Shown: positions 49,315 to 60,085, numbered from the stretch's first letter. The stretch is 64,000 nucleotides of DNA from Candidatus Odyssella sp. (GCA_020718185.1 DYSP01000003.1:1-64000), one strand, 5' to 3'. The notes: generated from the sequence alone by a model not told the origin. A program made the numbers and translations.

Positions 49315-49664
49315 ATGAAACGTTCCTCCTCAATCAAATTGGTATTAATTGGCTCAGGCCTTGTTTTTTTATCAGCGTGTGACCAAAAGCCTGTAGAGTC
49401 AAAAACGAATGAGCATGCTCAAGCTGCTTTAAATGCTCATCCTAGTGAAACATTCACCAGTCTAGAAGAATGCGAAAAAACGTACGGTGCAGGTAAATGT
49501 GGAACTAAACCTCGTGAAGGTGGAGGAAGCCTTTTTATGCCAATGATATTAGGGTATACATTAGGATCGATGATGAACCGACCAGCTCTGGTGCACAAGT
49601 TGATGCTACACGCCGTGGTGGATTGGGTGGTCAAGCACCTCGTTATGCTGGTGCGGGTGGTTAA
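49315..49664 (+). pseudogene. YgiB-like (DUF1190) lipoprotein, frameshifted near its C-terminus
   Basis: Lipobox LVFLSACD, SLEECEKTYGAGKCG, GGGSLFMPMILGYTLGSMM; alternative frame continues SSGAQVDATRRGGLGGQAPRYAGAGG ending TAATG at the next ORF start. Confidence 0.65.
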
Positions 49665-50775
49665 TGCAAAGAGTTGATCAAATTCCAAGACCTCAATGGA
49701 AAGAAAAAGTAGAAGATCTTGGCTTTTATTATCATACCATGGATGGAGAATGTTATTGGGATGAAACAGCAGCCTATGAATTTTCTGCTGACGAAGTTGA
49801 TGTTATTGAAGAAGCAAGTCGTCAGCTAGAAACATTATGCATAGCGGCGGTTGAACATGTCATCGAAAAAAAACGGTATGCTAAGATGCAAATTTCTTCA
49901 ACCATTATTGAGTTAATTGAGCTGAGTTGGCGCAATGGCCATAAGCATCTTTACGGACGATTTGATTTTGTTTTGGATGAGAAAGGTACGCCAAAGTTAT
50001 TGGAATATATGCTGATACTCCGACAGCTCTTCTTGAAGCAGCTGTGGTGCAATGGGACTGGCTGCAAGATAAAAAACCAGAGATGGATCAGTTTAACAGT
50101 ATTCATGAAAAACTTATTGATGCTTGGCCTCGATTACATTTAAGTGGTTCAACAATTCATTTTGCGGGGATTATCGATAATCCTGAAGATTTAGGAACCT
50201 TAAATTATTTACGCGATACAGCGACACAGGCAGGGTTTAATACTGAGTTACTTGATATACGACAAGTTGGATGGGATGGGCAACAGTTTGTTGATCTTTC
50301 ATTTCAAGAAATCACTACCCTTTTTAAATTATATCCCTGGGAATGGATGATGCAGGAAGAATTCGCCGAGCATATTATGCATTCTCAAACGCTTATGGTT
50401 GAACCTGCCTGGAAATTATTGCTCAGCAATAAAGCGATTTTGGCAATTTTGTGGGAACTTTTTCCGAATCATCCCAATTTATTGGCTGCGGCTTTTGACC
50501 CTAAAAAAATTGATGGAGAGATTGTGCGTAAGCCGTTTTTTAGTCGAGAAGGCGCCAATATTCAAATCACGCAAGGAAATCTCAATACCCCTGGTCCATA
50601 TGGCGCAGAAGGGTATGTTTATCAGCAATATTGCCCTTTACAAAATTTTTCTGGAAACTACCCTGTCATTGGGTCGTGGATTATTGCAGGTGAATCCGCC
50701 GGTATGGGCATTCGGGAAGATAAATCACCTATTACAACAAATACAAGCCGCTTTATTCCCCATTATTTTGTTTAA
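49664..50775 (+). pseudogene. Glutathionylspermidine synthase-like (YgiC/YjfC) protein, frameshifted
   Basis: ORF 49664.. RVDQIPRPQWKEKVEDLGFYYHTMDGECYWDETAAYEFS...KLLEY, continuing in another frame ADTPTALLEAAVVQWDWLQDKKPEMDQFNSIHEKLIDAW...; break near 50005. Confidence 0.8.
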
Positions 50776-51860
50776 GGTATACTTTGACCAGAAACATATT
50801 GTTGTTGGGGTTGAAGCGAATCGCTTGGCGTTTTGCCGAAGTGTAGAGAAAATGCATCTACGTCTTTAATAAGACGTGAGATAACATTGTTAGAGTCTTT
50901 TAATATATTGTGATGAGCATCAGTATAAGTCACCAATTTACAACTGGGGAGTCTTTGGCATAATTCTGCCTGCGCATCTACATTGACAAGATAATCATTT
51001 TCTGAGGATACCATTAAAAAAGGGATCTTAATTTGACTTAAGTACGCATCATCATTGAAATCATCACTGGCTTTAAAAGCTTCGAATAACCATTGAAAAC
51101 TAGGCCCTCCAATCGCTAAATGAGGTTGTTCTTTTAAAAATCGACAATCCTTTAAGTATGTTTTTTTATCTCCATTCTTCAAAGGACTATAATTCTGAAC
51201 ACATGTATCATAAGAAAAAGGTTGATATCCAAAAACAAATCGTTCGCCAAGTCCAATAGAAACAATGAATTTTACCAATTTCTCAGCTACAGCATACGGA
51301 TAAGGTGTTGTGTTAATTTGAATCATTGGTGCCAGCGCAATCATTGCGTCCATATCTTCTGGGTGGTCATGTGCATAATGCAATCCAATATTGCCGCCCA
51401 TTGAGCTTGCCATAAAAATGACTGGTCTGGTCATCTGAGCATTGAGGGAAATAAATTTTTTTAAATCTTTTGCATAACTTTCAAAGCTATCAATATATAA
51501 AAGTGAACTTTGATTGGTAAATCGGCCTGAATCCCCTTGTCCTCGCCAGTCAAATGTTAGCACGTCATATCCACGATTTGAGAAATTTTCCATAATATCG
51601 CGGTAATATTCGATGAATCCACCCATTCCTTGCAGTAATAAAATAGTGCCTTTTGTGGGTTCTTTTTTGGCGGAAATTTTAGCTGTACGAATTAATAGAT
51701 GATCATAAGTTGTAAAAAATCCATATTGAATGGTTGACCAAGATGGCGTTAACGTCAGAAAAAAACAAAAAAGAATAGAGATGCTGAGTTTCCAGCCCCC
51801 AACCATTATCTGTCGTATCTCGTTAAGAAATTCTTTGAAGTTAACCATTTGTACAAACAT
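50772..51860 (-). CDS. Alpha/beta hydrolase (serine aminopeptidase S33 / lysophospholipase-like)
   Basis: LLQGMGGFIEYYRDIMENFSNRGYDVLTFDWRGQGDSGRF, MASSMGGNIGLHYA, DAHHNIL. Confidence 0.88.
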   Translation of the reverse strand: MFVQMVNFKEFLNEIRQIMVGGWKLSISILFCFFLTLTPSWSTIQYGFFTTYDHLLIRTAKISAKKEPTKGTILLLQGMGGFIEYYRDIMENFSNRGYDVLTFDWRGQGDSGRFTNQSSLLYIDSFESYAKDLKKFISLNAQMTRPVIFMASSMGGNIGLHYAHDHPEDMDAMIALAPMIQINTTPYPYAVAEKLVKFIVSIGLGERFVFGYQPFSYDTCVQNYSPLKNGDKKTYLKDCRFLKEQPHLAIGGPSFQWLFEAFKASDDFNDDAYLSQIKIPFLMVSSENDYLVNVDAQAELCQRLPSCKLVTYTDAHHNILKDSNNVISRLIKDVDAFSLHFGKTPSDSLQPQQQYVSGQSIP

Positions 51861-52021
51861 TCAATAATAAACTATCATACTATAATGATAGTTAAATTTT
51901 TAACTAAAGTATACTCATTATGAGCCAAAATTTGGAAATTATGTGCTCTAAAATTAAAAATATATCTATCATTAAACAATGAATTTAAGAACAAAGGTTC
52001 ACAAGGCAAAAAGAGGTAATT

Positions 52022-52579
52022 ATGATGGAAAAACAACGATACTGGCGAAATGCTGATAATCAATGGGGGCTTGTTTCTCGTTTGTTACACTGGGTAATGG
52101 CTATCTTTATTATTGGAATGTTAGCTGGGGGCTTATATATGGCTGAGCTGCCAAACTCACCTTTTAAGTTTGAACTTTATGGTATTCATAAAGCAATAGG
52201 TATTTTTATTTTATTGTTTTTAATTTTTCGGCTTGTTTGGCGTATTTCGCAAACAATTCCAACATTACTACGTTTGCCCCAACCGCAACAATTTTTAGCA
52301 AAAATCAGCGCACCTCTTATGTATCTTGTTCTCTTTATCATGCCATTAAGTGGCATTGCTATGTCACAAGCAGGAGGGCATCCCATCAGTGTATTCGGTT
52401 GGGTGACGTTGCCAGAGATGATTGGTAAAAACCCAGAATTAGGCAAAATTGCTGCAACTATCCATCAAACAACCGCATGGATTTTGATAGCGCTGATTAT
52501 TATGCATATTTTGGCGGCTTTTTATCATCAGTTTTGTCGTAAAGATTATTTGTTAACTCGGATGTGGAAAAAAATTTAA
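52022..52579 (+). CDS. Cytochrome b561 family protein
   Basis: RLLHWVMAIFIIGMLAGG, GIHKAIGIFILLFLIFRLVWR, IHQTTAWILIALIIMHILAAFYH heme-ligand histidines. Confidence 0.92.
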   Translation: MMEKQRYWRNADNQWGLVSRLLHWVMAIFIIGMLAGGLYMAELPNSPFKFELYGIHKAIGIFILLFLIFRLVWRISQTIPTLLRLPQPQQFLAKISAPLMYLVLFIMPLSGIAMSQAGGHPISVFGWVTLPEMIGKNPELGKIAATIHQTTAWILIALIIMHILAAFYHQFCRKDYLLTRMWKKI

Positions 52580-54588
52580 TGAATCTTTTTTTCTGGCGTA
52601 AAGAGCGCAAAAAATCTGAATTAACCTTAAATCAAGATTGGATTTTAGAGGGATTTCAAGATTGCGTGGACGGATTTTGGGTGTGGCAAAGTAGCCAATT
52701 TTATATTTCTTCACGCATTAAAACAAGGCTAGGATATGATCAGCATGCAGATGTAAAGTTTACAGACGTCAACTGGTGGCGAGATTTTGTTCATCCTGAA
52801 GATGTGGATAAGCTTAAAAAATTCTTGAAAGACATTGTTAAAGATGAAGTAAAAACACGTCAAATTGAAATAAGAATCCGCCATTATCATGGGCACTGGG
52901 TTTGGTTTCTTGTTCATTGTTATGTGGGGACTTTTCGAAATAATCAACCGCAAGTTCTAGGTACATTTTCCGATGTATCGGCTTACCGACTGTTGCATGA
53001 CCAATTGGAAAAAACGATTGAAGATTTAGAAACTGTTTCTCAAGAAAAATCACATTTTATCTCTCATTTAAATCATGAAATTCGCACGCCTATTAATGGT
53101 ATTTTAGGTGGGCTAGCGCAACTGCAAGAAACAGATCTGAACCTAGAGCAGCAAGACTGTTTGAATAAAGTTACGGCTTGTGCAGATTTATTATTAAACT
53201 TAGTTAATGAGATTTTAGATTTGTCAAAAATTGCAGCCGGAAAATTAGAAATTGATCCTGTGGAATTTGAGTTAAATCGAGTCCTTCAACAAGTTTTCAG
53301 TATGTTAAAACCGGTTGCACAGCAAAAAAAACTGCAACTTATTCTAGAAATGGATGGAAATTTACCACACTTTATCAAAATGGATAGTCTGCGATTGCAA
53401 CAAGTCATTATTAATTTGTTGAGTAATGCAATTAAATTTACGGATACAGGTAAGGTGATCTTAGAAATTAAATTGCATCATCAAAAAGTCACTGGAAATC
53501 TAAGTCACCTTTTGTTTCGTGTCATTGACACGGGTCATGGGATTGCGAAAGACGTTTTGCCCTTTCTGTTTCAAGATTTTACTCAAGCCACAAAGTCTGT
53601 AGCACGTACTTACGGTGGAACGGGTCTTGGTCTTTCTATTTGCCGAAAATTAGTTGCTTTGATGGGGGGGGAAATAGGAGCACAAAGTACGGTTGGCAAA
53701 GGAAGTACGTTTTGGTTTATTCTTCCGATTGAAAAAATGAGTAATTTAGCGACTGATCCGACGCCAGTTGATATCAAAGAGGATGCTTCTCTAGCTAAAT
53801 TTAATATCTTAATTGCAGAGGATAATCATATTAACCAGCAAGTCTTAATTGGGTTGCTTTCCTCTCTGCATCAAGATTTTAGTATTGCTAATAATGGAAT
53901 TGAGGCAGTTCAATGTTTTGAAAACAACCAATTTGACCTTGTTTTTATGGATATGAATATGCCTGTTTTAGATGGTTTTTCGGCCACCAAGCAGATCCGT
54001 CAAATGGATAGGGGGAAAGAGGTTCCTATTGTTATTTTGACGGCAGATACGTATTCGATAGATAAACAGGAATTTTTAAAAAACGGTGTTACACAAATAG
54101 TTCATAAGCCGGTTACTAAGGAAAAACTTTTTAACGTAATTAAATTTTATCAAAAAAAAGAACAAAAAGAAAAAGTTACAAAAATTCCCGAAGATGATTC
54201 TTCTGCTTCTTTAGAACATTCACTCGAGGTAATAGATGAAGTCAACTTTAATTGTATTGATTGGAATCAAATAATAACTCTATCAAAAGACATTGGTCAG
54301 GAAACACTGATTAAACTTATGGATGTTTATGTCAAAGATGGTATGCGCATTATGAATCAGTTGAAAGGTGATAAGTCAGACGGATTTTATGATATTGCTC
54401 ATACTTTAGCTGGAATGTCGGAAAATTTAGGAATGAAAAAAGTTGCTAAGCTTTCTCGCGATATTATGATATCTTTGCGGACACCAGACGAAAATCCATC
54501 CCCCCTTATCAATCAACTTGCGCAGGGGTTTAATGAAACGATTGTGGAAATTGATAAAATAAAAGATAAATTTTCTAAAGAATTGTAA
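52579..54588 (+). CDS. Hybrid sensor histidine kinase (PAS - HisKA - HATPase - REC - HPt)
   Basis: SHLNHEIRTPINGILGG, NLLSNAIKF, GGTGLGLSICRKLV, ILIAEDNHINQQV, DLVFMDMNMPVLDG, DIAHTLAGMSENLG; start overlaps cytochrome b561 stop (TAATG). Confidence 0.93.
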   Translation: MNLFFWRKERKKSELTLNQDWILEGFQDCVDGFWVWQSSQFYISSRIKTRLGYDQHADVKFTDVNWWRDFVHPEDVDKLKKFLKDIVKDEVKTRQIEIRIRHYHGHWVWFLVHCYVGTFRNNQPQVLGTFSDVSAYRLLHDQLEKTIEDLETVSQEKSHFISHLNHEIRTPINGILGGLAQLQETDLNLEQQDCLNKVTACADLLLNLVNEILDLSKIAAGKLEIDPVEFELNRVLQQVFSMLKPVAQQKKLQLILEMDGNLPHFIKMDSLRLQQVIINLLSNAIKFTDTGKVILEIKLHHQKVTGNLSHLLFRVIDTGHGIAKDVLPFLFQDFTQATKSVARTYGGTGLGLSICRKLVALMGGEIGAQSTVGKGSTFWFILPIEKMSNLATDPTPVDIKEDASLAKFNILIAEDNHINQQVLIGLLSSLHQDFSIANNGIEAVQCFENNQFDLVFMDMNMPVLDGFSATKQIRQMDRGKEVPIVILTADTYSIDKQEFLKNGVTQIVHKPVTKEKLFNVIKFYQKKEQKEKVTKIPEDDSSASLEHSLEVIDEVNFNCIDWNQIITLSKDIGQETLIKLMDVYVKDGMRIMNQLKGDKSDGFYDIAHTLAGMSENLGMKKVAKLSRDIMISLRTPDENPSPLINQLAQGFNETIVEIDKIKDKFSKEL

Positions 54589-54742
54589 TTTATGTAAAAA
54601 AATGCCCGTTAAATGCTTAGTATAAATCATTGTGTTGTTTTATATGTAAAATTGTGCTATATGATAATCAAAAATCCAAATGAAGCTGATTTAGCATTGG
54701 TATCAAGTGTACTCAAAATGAGTATATAACTATATAAAAGGT

Positions 54743-55093
54743 TTGTCCGATATGACATACACTATCACAGAAGATTGCATTAAATGCAAATATATGGATT
54801 GTGTCGAGGTTTGTCCTGTAGATTGTTTTTATGAAGGCGACAACATGTTGGCAATCAATCCTGATGAATGCATTGATTGTGGTGTTTGTGAACCTGAATG
54901 TCCTGCTGAGGCAATTATTCCAGATACTAAAGATGGGTCTGAAAGATGGGTTGAAGTAAATCGTCAATATGCATCAACCTGGCCAAATATTACAAGAAAA
55001 GGCAATCCACCTGCTGATTCTGATGAATGGTTAAGAGTTAAAGATAAATTTGCAAATCATTTTAATGATAAGCCTGGTCAGGGGAATTCCTAA
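54743..55093 (+). CDS. fdxA: Seven-iron ferredoxin
   Basis: [51 protein letters not shown]. Confidence 0.97.
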   Translation: MSDMTYTITEDCIKCKYMDCVEVCPVDCFYEGDNMLAINPDECIDCGVCEPECPAEAIIPDTKDGSERWVEVNRQYASTWPNITRKGNPPADSDEWLRVKDKFANHFNDKPGQGNS

Positions 55094-55167
55094 AAACGAA
55101 CTTAACACTTGAAAGAATTTTTTGAATCCCCATCTAGTAGTTAATAAAGATTATAAGTGAGTCAAAA

Positions 55168-55662
55168 ATGTCCCAAAAGCCATTCGCTATCAGTGAGTAT
55201 GTTGTCTATCCAAGTCATGGTGTTGGACAAATTGTCGGTTATGAATTACAAGAAATTGCTGATCAACAAATTGAACTAATGGTTATTTGTTTTGATAAAG
55301 ATCGCATGATTTTGCGTATTCCTATTGGTAAAGCAAAAGCTTCTGGTTTGCGCGCGTTGACAAGTTCAAAAGAAATGCAAAAAGCATTAGAATCGCTCAA
55401 AGTGAAAACCAAAACACGCCGCACTATGTGGAGCCGTCGTGCTCAAGAATATGAAAACAAGATTAATTCAGGAGATCCAGGATCGATTGCTGAAGTCATC
55501 CGTGATCTTTATCGTAGCGCCACACAGCCTGATCAATCTTATAGTGAACGTCAAATTTATCAATCCGCTATTGATCGCTTTGCACGTGAATTAGCAGCAA
55601 TTGAGAAAATTGATGAAACATCTGCTGTTAATAAAGTAGAAGATTTTTTAAAAGTCGCTTAG
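55168..55662 (+). CDS. CarD family transcriptional regulator
   Basis: EYVVYPSHGVGQIVGYE, LRIPIGKAKASGLRAL, WSRRAQEYENKINSGDPGSIAEVIRDLYR. Confidence 0.95.
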   Translation: MSQKPFAISEYVVYPSHGVGQIVGYELQEIADQQIELMVICFDKDRMILRIPIGKAKASGLRALTSSKEMQKALESLKVKTKTRRTMWSRRAQEYENKINSGDPGSIAEVIRDLYRSATQPDQSYSERQIYQSAIDRFARELAAIEKIDETSAVNKVEDFLKVA

Positions 55663-55949
55663 TACCCTTAATAATAGATAAGGTTACTTTCAAAGTCTCT
55701 TATCTATAGCTCAGCAGATTGGAGATCTCAAAGATTAGAAATAGGGATCCTCACCTTAATTAAACCTAATAGGTTGGAGCTTGCTTTTTAAAGCAAAAAT
55801 GACTATAGTTAGCTGTCTTTCCTTGATTCAAAATTTTACTGAGTGCTCATAAAGTATCTCTAGATAGTAAAAGCTTGTTTCTTGATAAGACATGTATATA
55901 TGATCATTTTCTATTTTGTTGATTGAAATTTTTTAGGTTGTAATAATAA

Positions 55950-57158
55950 ATGCCTTTGGCATATTCAAGAATTATATTGCCTCTTGTCCTTGTTTTGATG
56001 ACACTCATGGCTGAAATGTCGACAGACATTTATATTCCATGCTTACCAGAAATGGCTCGCTATTTTGCTGTTGACCAACACACTGTTGTTGTGACAATCA
56101 GCACTTATTTGCTTGGTTTTTCCATATCGGGGAGTTTGGCAGGTCCTTTTTCTGACACTTTTGGTCGTCGGCCTTTATTCCTAATTGGTTCCTTTATCTT
56201 TACTCTCTCTAGCATTGCTTGTGTTCTTGCTGATTCAGCAAATTGGCTAATTGCCATTCGCCTTTTTCAAGGAGCAGGGGCAGGTATTGCTTATGTCACA
56301 TCCAATGCTATTATCAAAGATGTTTATAATGATCAAATGTCGTCACGCATTTTTTCATTTATGGGAATGATGGTAACCATGTCTCCCATGATTGCCCCTA
56401 TTCTAGGCGGTATCATTACGTCTTATTGGGGATGGAAAGCAAATTTTTATTTGATTTTGGTTGGTGCCGTTATAGGGCTTGTTGTTCATTTTTTCCGTAT
56501 CCCAGAAAGTTTAAAGCCAGAATATCGTCAGCCAGTTTTATCTTATCATAAAATTATTGATTCTTACAAAAAATTGCTGTGGACACCGCACGTGATTGGT
56601 TACTCTTTGATTTCTGGGGTGACATATGGTGGGCTATGGACATGGATTGCAGAAGCGCCATTTTATTTTATTGAAGTCATTGGTATTGACCCCAAACACT
56701 ATGGTTATTATTCAGCTATTGGGCCGGCGGCCTATATTGTTGGCACAATTATCAACCAGTTGGGCGTAGGCAGATATGGTGTTATTCAAATGCTTAAAGG
56801 CGGATTATTAACGATGACTTTTGGCAGTGGGTTACTATTTGCCGTTGTCTGTATAAATGCTAGTTTATTAGGGATTTGTACCACCATTAGTGTATATGGG
56901 ATTGGAATGGCGCTAGTTTTTGCCAATAGTGCTGCAAAAGCAGTGGATGTGGAACCACATTATCGAGGAACAGCATCGGCTATTTTAAGTACGATAGAAA
57001 TGAGTTTTGCTGCAATAAGCTGCTATTTAATTAGTTTGGTAAGTTGCAATGACTTACGTCCAGCTACACTGACAATGGTTGTTTGCAGTTTTGTTTGTAT
57101 TTATTTATTTTATCTAACAAATAAGGCTGAAACATATCAAATTAAAGCAAAAGTATAA
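55950..57158 (+). CDS. Bcr/CflA-type MFS transporter
   Basis: STDIYIPCLPEMARYF, GPFSDTFGRRPLFL, RLFQGAGAGIAYVTSNAIIKDVY. Confidence 0.9.
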   Translation: MPLAYSRIILPLVLVLMTLMAEMSTDIYIPCLPEMARYFAVDQHTVVVTISTYLLGFSISGSLAGPFSDTFGRRPLFLIGSFIFTLSSIACVLADSANWLIAIRLFQGAGAGIAYVTSNAIIKDVYNDQMSSRIFSFMGMMVTMSPMIAPILGGIITSYWGWKANFYLILVGAVIGLVVHFFRIPESLKPEYRQPVLSYHKIIDSYKKLLWTPHVIGYSLISGVTYGGLWTWIAEAPFYFIEVIGIDPKHYGYYSAIGPAAYIVGTIINQLGVGRYGVIQMLKGGLLTMTFGSGLLFAVVCINASLLGICTTISVYGIGMALVFANSAAKAVDVEPHYRGTASAILSTIEMSFAAISCYLISLVSCNDLRPATLTMVVCSFVCIYLFYLTNKAETYQIKAKV

Positions 57159-57175
57159 GTTTAGAAATTGATATT

Positions 57176-58711
57176 TTATGCAGCTTGCAAAAAAGTTTCA
57201 ACTTGCTCTAAATTTTTTTGCAACAATTTCTCAAGATCTATAAAATAACTTGCGGTATCGTTGTCTACTATATCAAGATTGATGGTATCTTGAAGGATAG
57301 CAAGATCAGGATGGCTTGTGGCAATCAAATTTTTAAGAGATACTTTTTCTTTTTCAAGATGTTTTATTTCCATTAGCTGTTGAGTAACATCTATTTTCAA
57401 AATGGTGGCTAATTTTTTTGCAAGGAGCTTTTTAGCAAATAAAGGTGACCACAATGACCCATAATGAGTTGGGTGATTAATAAGTTGTTGGGCAAGCGTT
57501 AGTAGGCTGTCTAACAGAGGGGCAGCATCCACGAGTAAGGTCTGTTTTGCTGAGCTAATCGCGAGTTTTTGTAAATACCAAGGAAGGGCTATATCATCTG
57601 CAAAAAGAGGTACTTTCATGTTAATGATTCGCAAATTAGATGAATCAAGTCGCTGTAAATTTGACATTAAAATTTTTTCTGCATGAATAAAAGATGGTTC
57701 AGGGTGAATCAATTCTGGATGCAGGCTTATCATTAACGATGACTTTGAACTATGTGCATTGCAAGCAAGCCAATAAGGGATCAATATATTTATTTTCAAG
57801 AAAGACGCAAGCCCTTCATCTGCAGAAGGCAGGCAAAAATAACGATCAAAATCAAAGATAAAATCAGGATTGTACTGGTTGAAAATTGAGTTGATTGTTG
57901 TTGATGTTAAGGCGTTAATGCCAAATGAATGAATTTCTAATTGTGGATGCGTTTTGCCAAGCCCTACTGTTAATAGTTCTAATTGAATAAGATCCTTGTC
58001 TAATAACAATAATTTTTTTGGAGTATGGATTTGAATATTATCTAAAAATGCCTGTCCTAATGAAGAGGTTGCTCCATAAACGAGAATAGTCTTTCCATTT
58101 AAAAAATGGGTGGTTTTTTCATTCATTGAAGTTTGCGTGGAAGGGTTAGATTTTAACAACTGCTCATCTAATGGTTCTTGAGTTATTTTTGCTAATAAAC
58201 GCCCCCAAATTTCTTGGGAAAAGTAGATTATTTTTTTAAAATCTAGCTTTGATTGAAATGCTTGCCATAAACTTACCAAGTTTTTTAAACGTTTAGCACT
58301 AAACCACTGTGAAATGATGCTCCACTTAAAGGTTATAAGTGAAATACCCCACAACATCATAAAGCTACAAGTCAGCAATGCCGGAAACCAGAAAGATAAA
58401 TGTTCTTCATGGTTAAGAAAAATCAAGAAAGGTAAAAATGCAAGATTGCTGACACTGGTAATAATGAACGTATATTGCCAATTTTTTAATTTACTTAAAT
58501 ACTGCGATTCTTCTGCAAACAAACAGATACTAGTAAATAGTAAGATTGACGTACCGCACACTTTGCCAAGATAATTTAGTGAAAATAGTGTTAGGTCTCC
58601 ATCTGTTAATACAATAATCAAACCGACAAGACTGATAAGATGCAAGATCAGATAACGAATAAGCTGTAATATATTCAACGGACGTCCCCATAGTTGCAAA
58701 TGATTTTCCAC
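57176..58711 (-). CDS. CapD-like membrane-anchored nucleoside-sugar epimerase/dehydratase homolog (divergent)
   Basis: N-terminal TM segments; Rossmann-like GKTILVYGATSSLGQAFLDNI; FIFDFDRYFCLP region. Confidence 0.5.
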   Translation of the reverse strand: MENHLQLWGRPLNILQLIRYLILHLISLVGLIIVLTDGDLTLFSLNYLGKVCGTSILLFTSICLFAEESQYLSKLKNWQYTFIITSVSNLAFLPFLIFLNHEEHLSFWFPALLTCSFMMLWGISLITFKWSIISQWFSAKRLKNLVSLWQAFQSKLDFKKIIYFSQEIWGRLLAKITQEPLDEQLLKSNPSTQTSMNEKTTHFLNGKTILVYGATSSLGQAFLDNIQIHTPKKLLLLDKDLIQLELLTVGLGKTHPQLEIHSFGINALTSTTINSIFNQYNPDFIFDFDRYFCLPSADEGLASFLKINILIPYWLACNAHSSKSSLMISLHPELIHPEPSFIHAEKILMSNLQRLDSSNLRIINMKVPLFADDIALPWYLQKLAISSAKQTLLVDAAPLLDSLLTLAQQLINHPTHYGSLWSPLFAKKLLAKKLATILKIDVTQQLMEIKHLEKEKVSLKNLIATSHPDLAILQDTINLDIVDNDTASYFIDLEKLLQKNLEQVETFLQAA

Positions 58712-59085
58712 GCTTCAGGGTCAATGGGCATAACAGATAGGCGTGATTGTTTGATGAGTGAAAGATGGGTAAGGCGCGGATCTGCCTTTATTGTCGCCAG
58801 ACTGACGGGATTATTTAAAGAACGCACATATTTCACATCAACCATACCAAACCTGCCTTGTGGATCGGTTGGGTCAGGATAATATTCTTTAATCACCTCG
58901 ACTATTCCCACGATTTGTCTTTCTTTCACAGAATGATAAAAGAAACAATGGTCACCTATTTTCATCGCTTTTAAATTATTAGAGGCTTGATAATTACGCA
59001 CGCCGTCCCAATGGGTAACACCTTTTGTCATTTGATCAGTCCATGACCATGTGGAAGGTTCTGTTTTTATCAACCAATAATGCAT
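58675..59085 (-). CDS. EVE domain protein
   Basis: MHYWLIKTEPSTWSWTDQMTKGVTHWDGVRNYQASNNLKAMKIGDHCFFYHS; start trimmed from 59175. Confidence 0.92.
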   Translation of the reverse strand: MHYWLIKTEPSTWSWTDQMTKGVTHWDGVRNYQASNNLKAMKIGDHCFFYHSVKERQIVGIVEVIKEYYPDPTDPQGRFGMVDVKYVRSLNNPVSLATIKADPRLTHLSLIKQSRLSVMPIDPEAWKIICNYGDVR

Positions 59086-59089
59086 GCTA

Positions 59090-60085
59090 TTAAATCTCCA
59101 AATCTGATTGGCGGGATAAAAGGGATTCGATGATATCTTGCAACGGTTTATCTGTGTAAAGCAAGTCGTAAACATTTTCGCAAATAGGCATACGAACTTG
59201 GTGCTGGGTAGCGATTTTTTTTAAAACCTCTGCCGTTGCGAACCCTTCAACTGTTTTTCCTGCCATTTTTTCAATTGTTTTTTCGCGAGATAATGTTTCA
59301 CCCCATATTTTTCCAAAGCGAAAATTACGCGAAAGGTCGGATGTTCCTGTTAAAATTAAATCGCCTGTTCCTGCTAATCCCAAGAATGTTTCTTGTTTCG
59401 CCCCCATGGCGAGCCCTAGCCGACACATTTCTGCAAGCCCCCTTGAAAGCAACGCTGCTCTGGTATTCATGCCAAATGAACGGCCATAAACAATACCGGA
59501 CGCAATCGCAATGACGTTTTTAACAGCACCGGCTACTTGAATGCCCACGACATCGTTGGTGGCATAGCAACGAAAATTGGCATGACGCAAGGCTTTACTT
59601 AGATCAATGGCAAGGTCTAAAGAATCAGCAGCTAACATCACGGCGGTTGGATGATTTTGGGCAATTTCAATAGCAAAAGAAGGGCCAGACAACAAAGCAA
59701 TTGGGTTGGTAATTTGTTGTTTAGCAACTTCAGAAAGAAGCATTTGATGTTGACGATCAATTCCTTTAGCGCAAAGAATCAGGGGGCATTTTTGATCAAG
59801 ATAGGGTTTAAGATCAACCAGAACATCAAATAGTGATTGAGCAGGTGTAGCTAAAAGAATGAGATTACTTGATTTTAAGGCAGTTAAATCCGCCGTAATG
59901 CTCAAAGAATCAGGAAGAATTATTTCAGGCAGATAACGATGGTTGCATCGTTGTTCTGTTAGTTGCAAGGCAATTTCTGGCTGATGAGTGATAAGTGTTA
60001 CGTTCTGGCCAGCACGTAAACAAGAAAGAGCAAGGGCCGTTCCAAAAGCACCTGACCCATAAATAGAAATATTTTTAGACTTCAT
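59090..60085 (-). CDS. gpsA: Glycerol-3-phosphate dehydrogenase (NAD(P)+)
   Basis: ISIYGSGAFGTALALSCLRAGQNVTLITH, LLSGPSFAIEIA, GLAGTGDLILTGTSDLSRNFRFG. Confidence 0.96.
   Translation of the reverse strand: MKSKNISIYGSGAFGTALALSCLRAGQNVTLITHQPEIALQLTEQRCNHRYLPEIILPDSLSITADLTALKSSNLILLATPAQSLFDVLVDLKPYLDQKCPLILCAKGIDRQHQMLLSEVAKQQITNPIALLSGPSFAIEIAQNHPTAVMLAADSLDLAIDLSKALRHANFRCYATNDVVGIQVAGAVKNVIAIASGIVYGRSFGMNTRAALLSRGLAEMCRLGLAMGAKQETFLGLAGTGDLILTGTSDLSRNFRFGKIWGETLSREKTIEKMAGKTVEGFATAEVLKKIATQHQVRMPICENVYDLLYTDKPLQDIIESLLSRQSDLEI

Noticed and set aside
55762-55800. Possible terminator/attenuator TTGCTTTTTAAAGCAA
   Set aside because: Short A/T-dominated palindrome, expected by chance in this AT-rich sequence.
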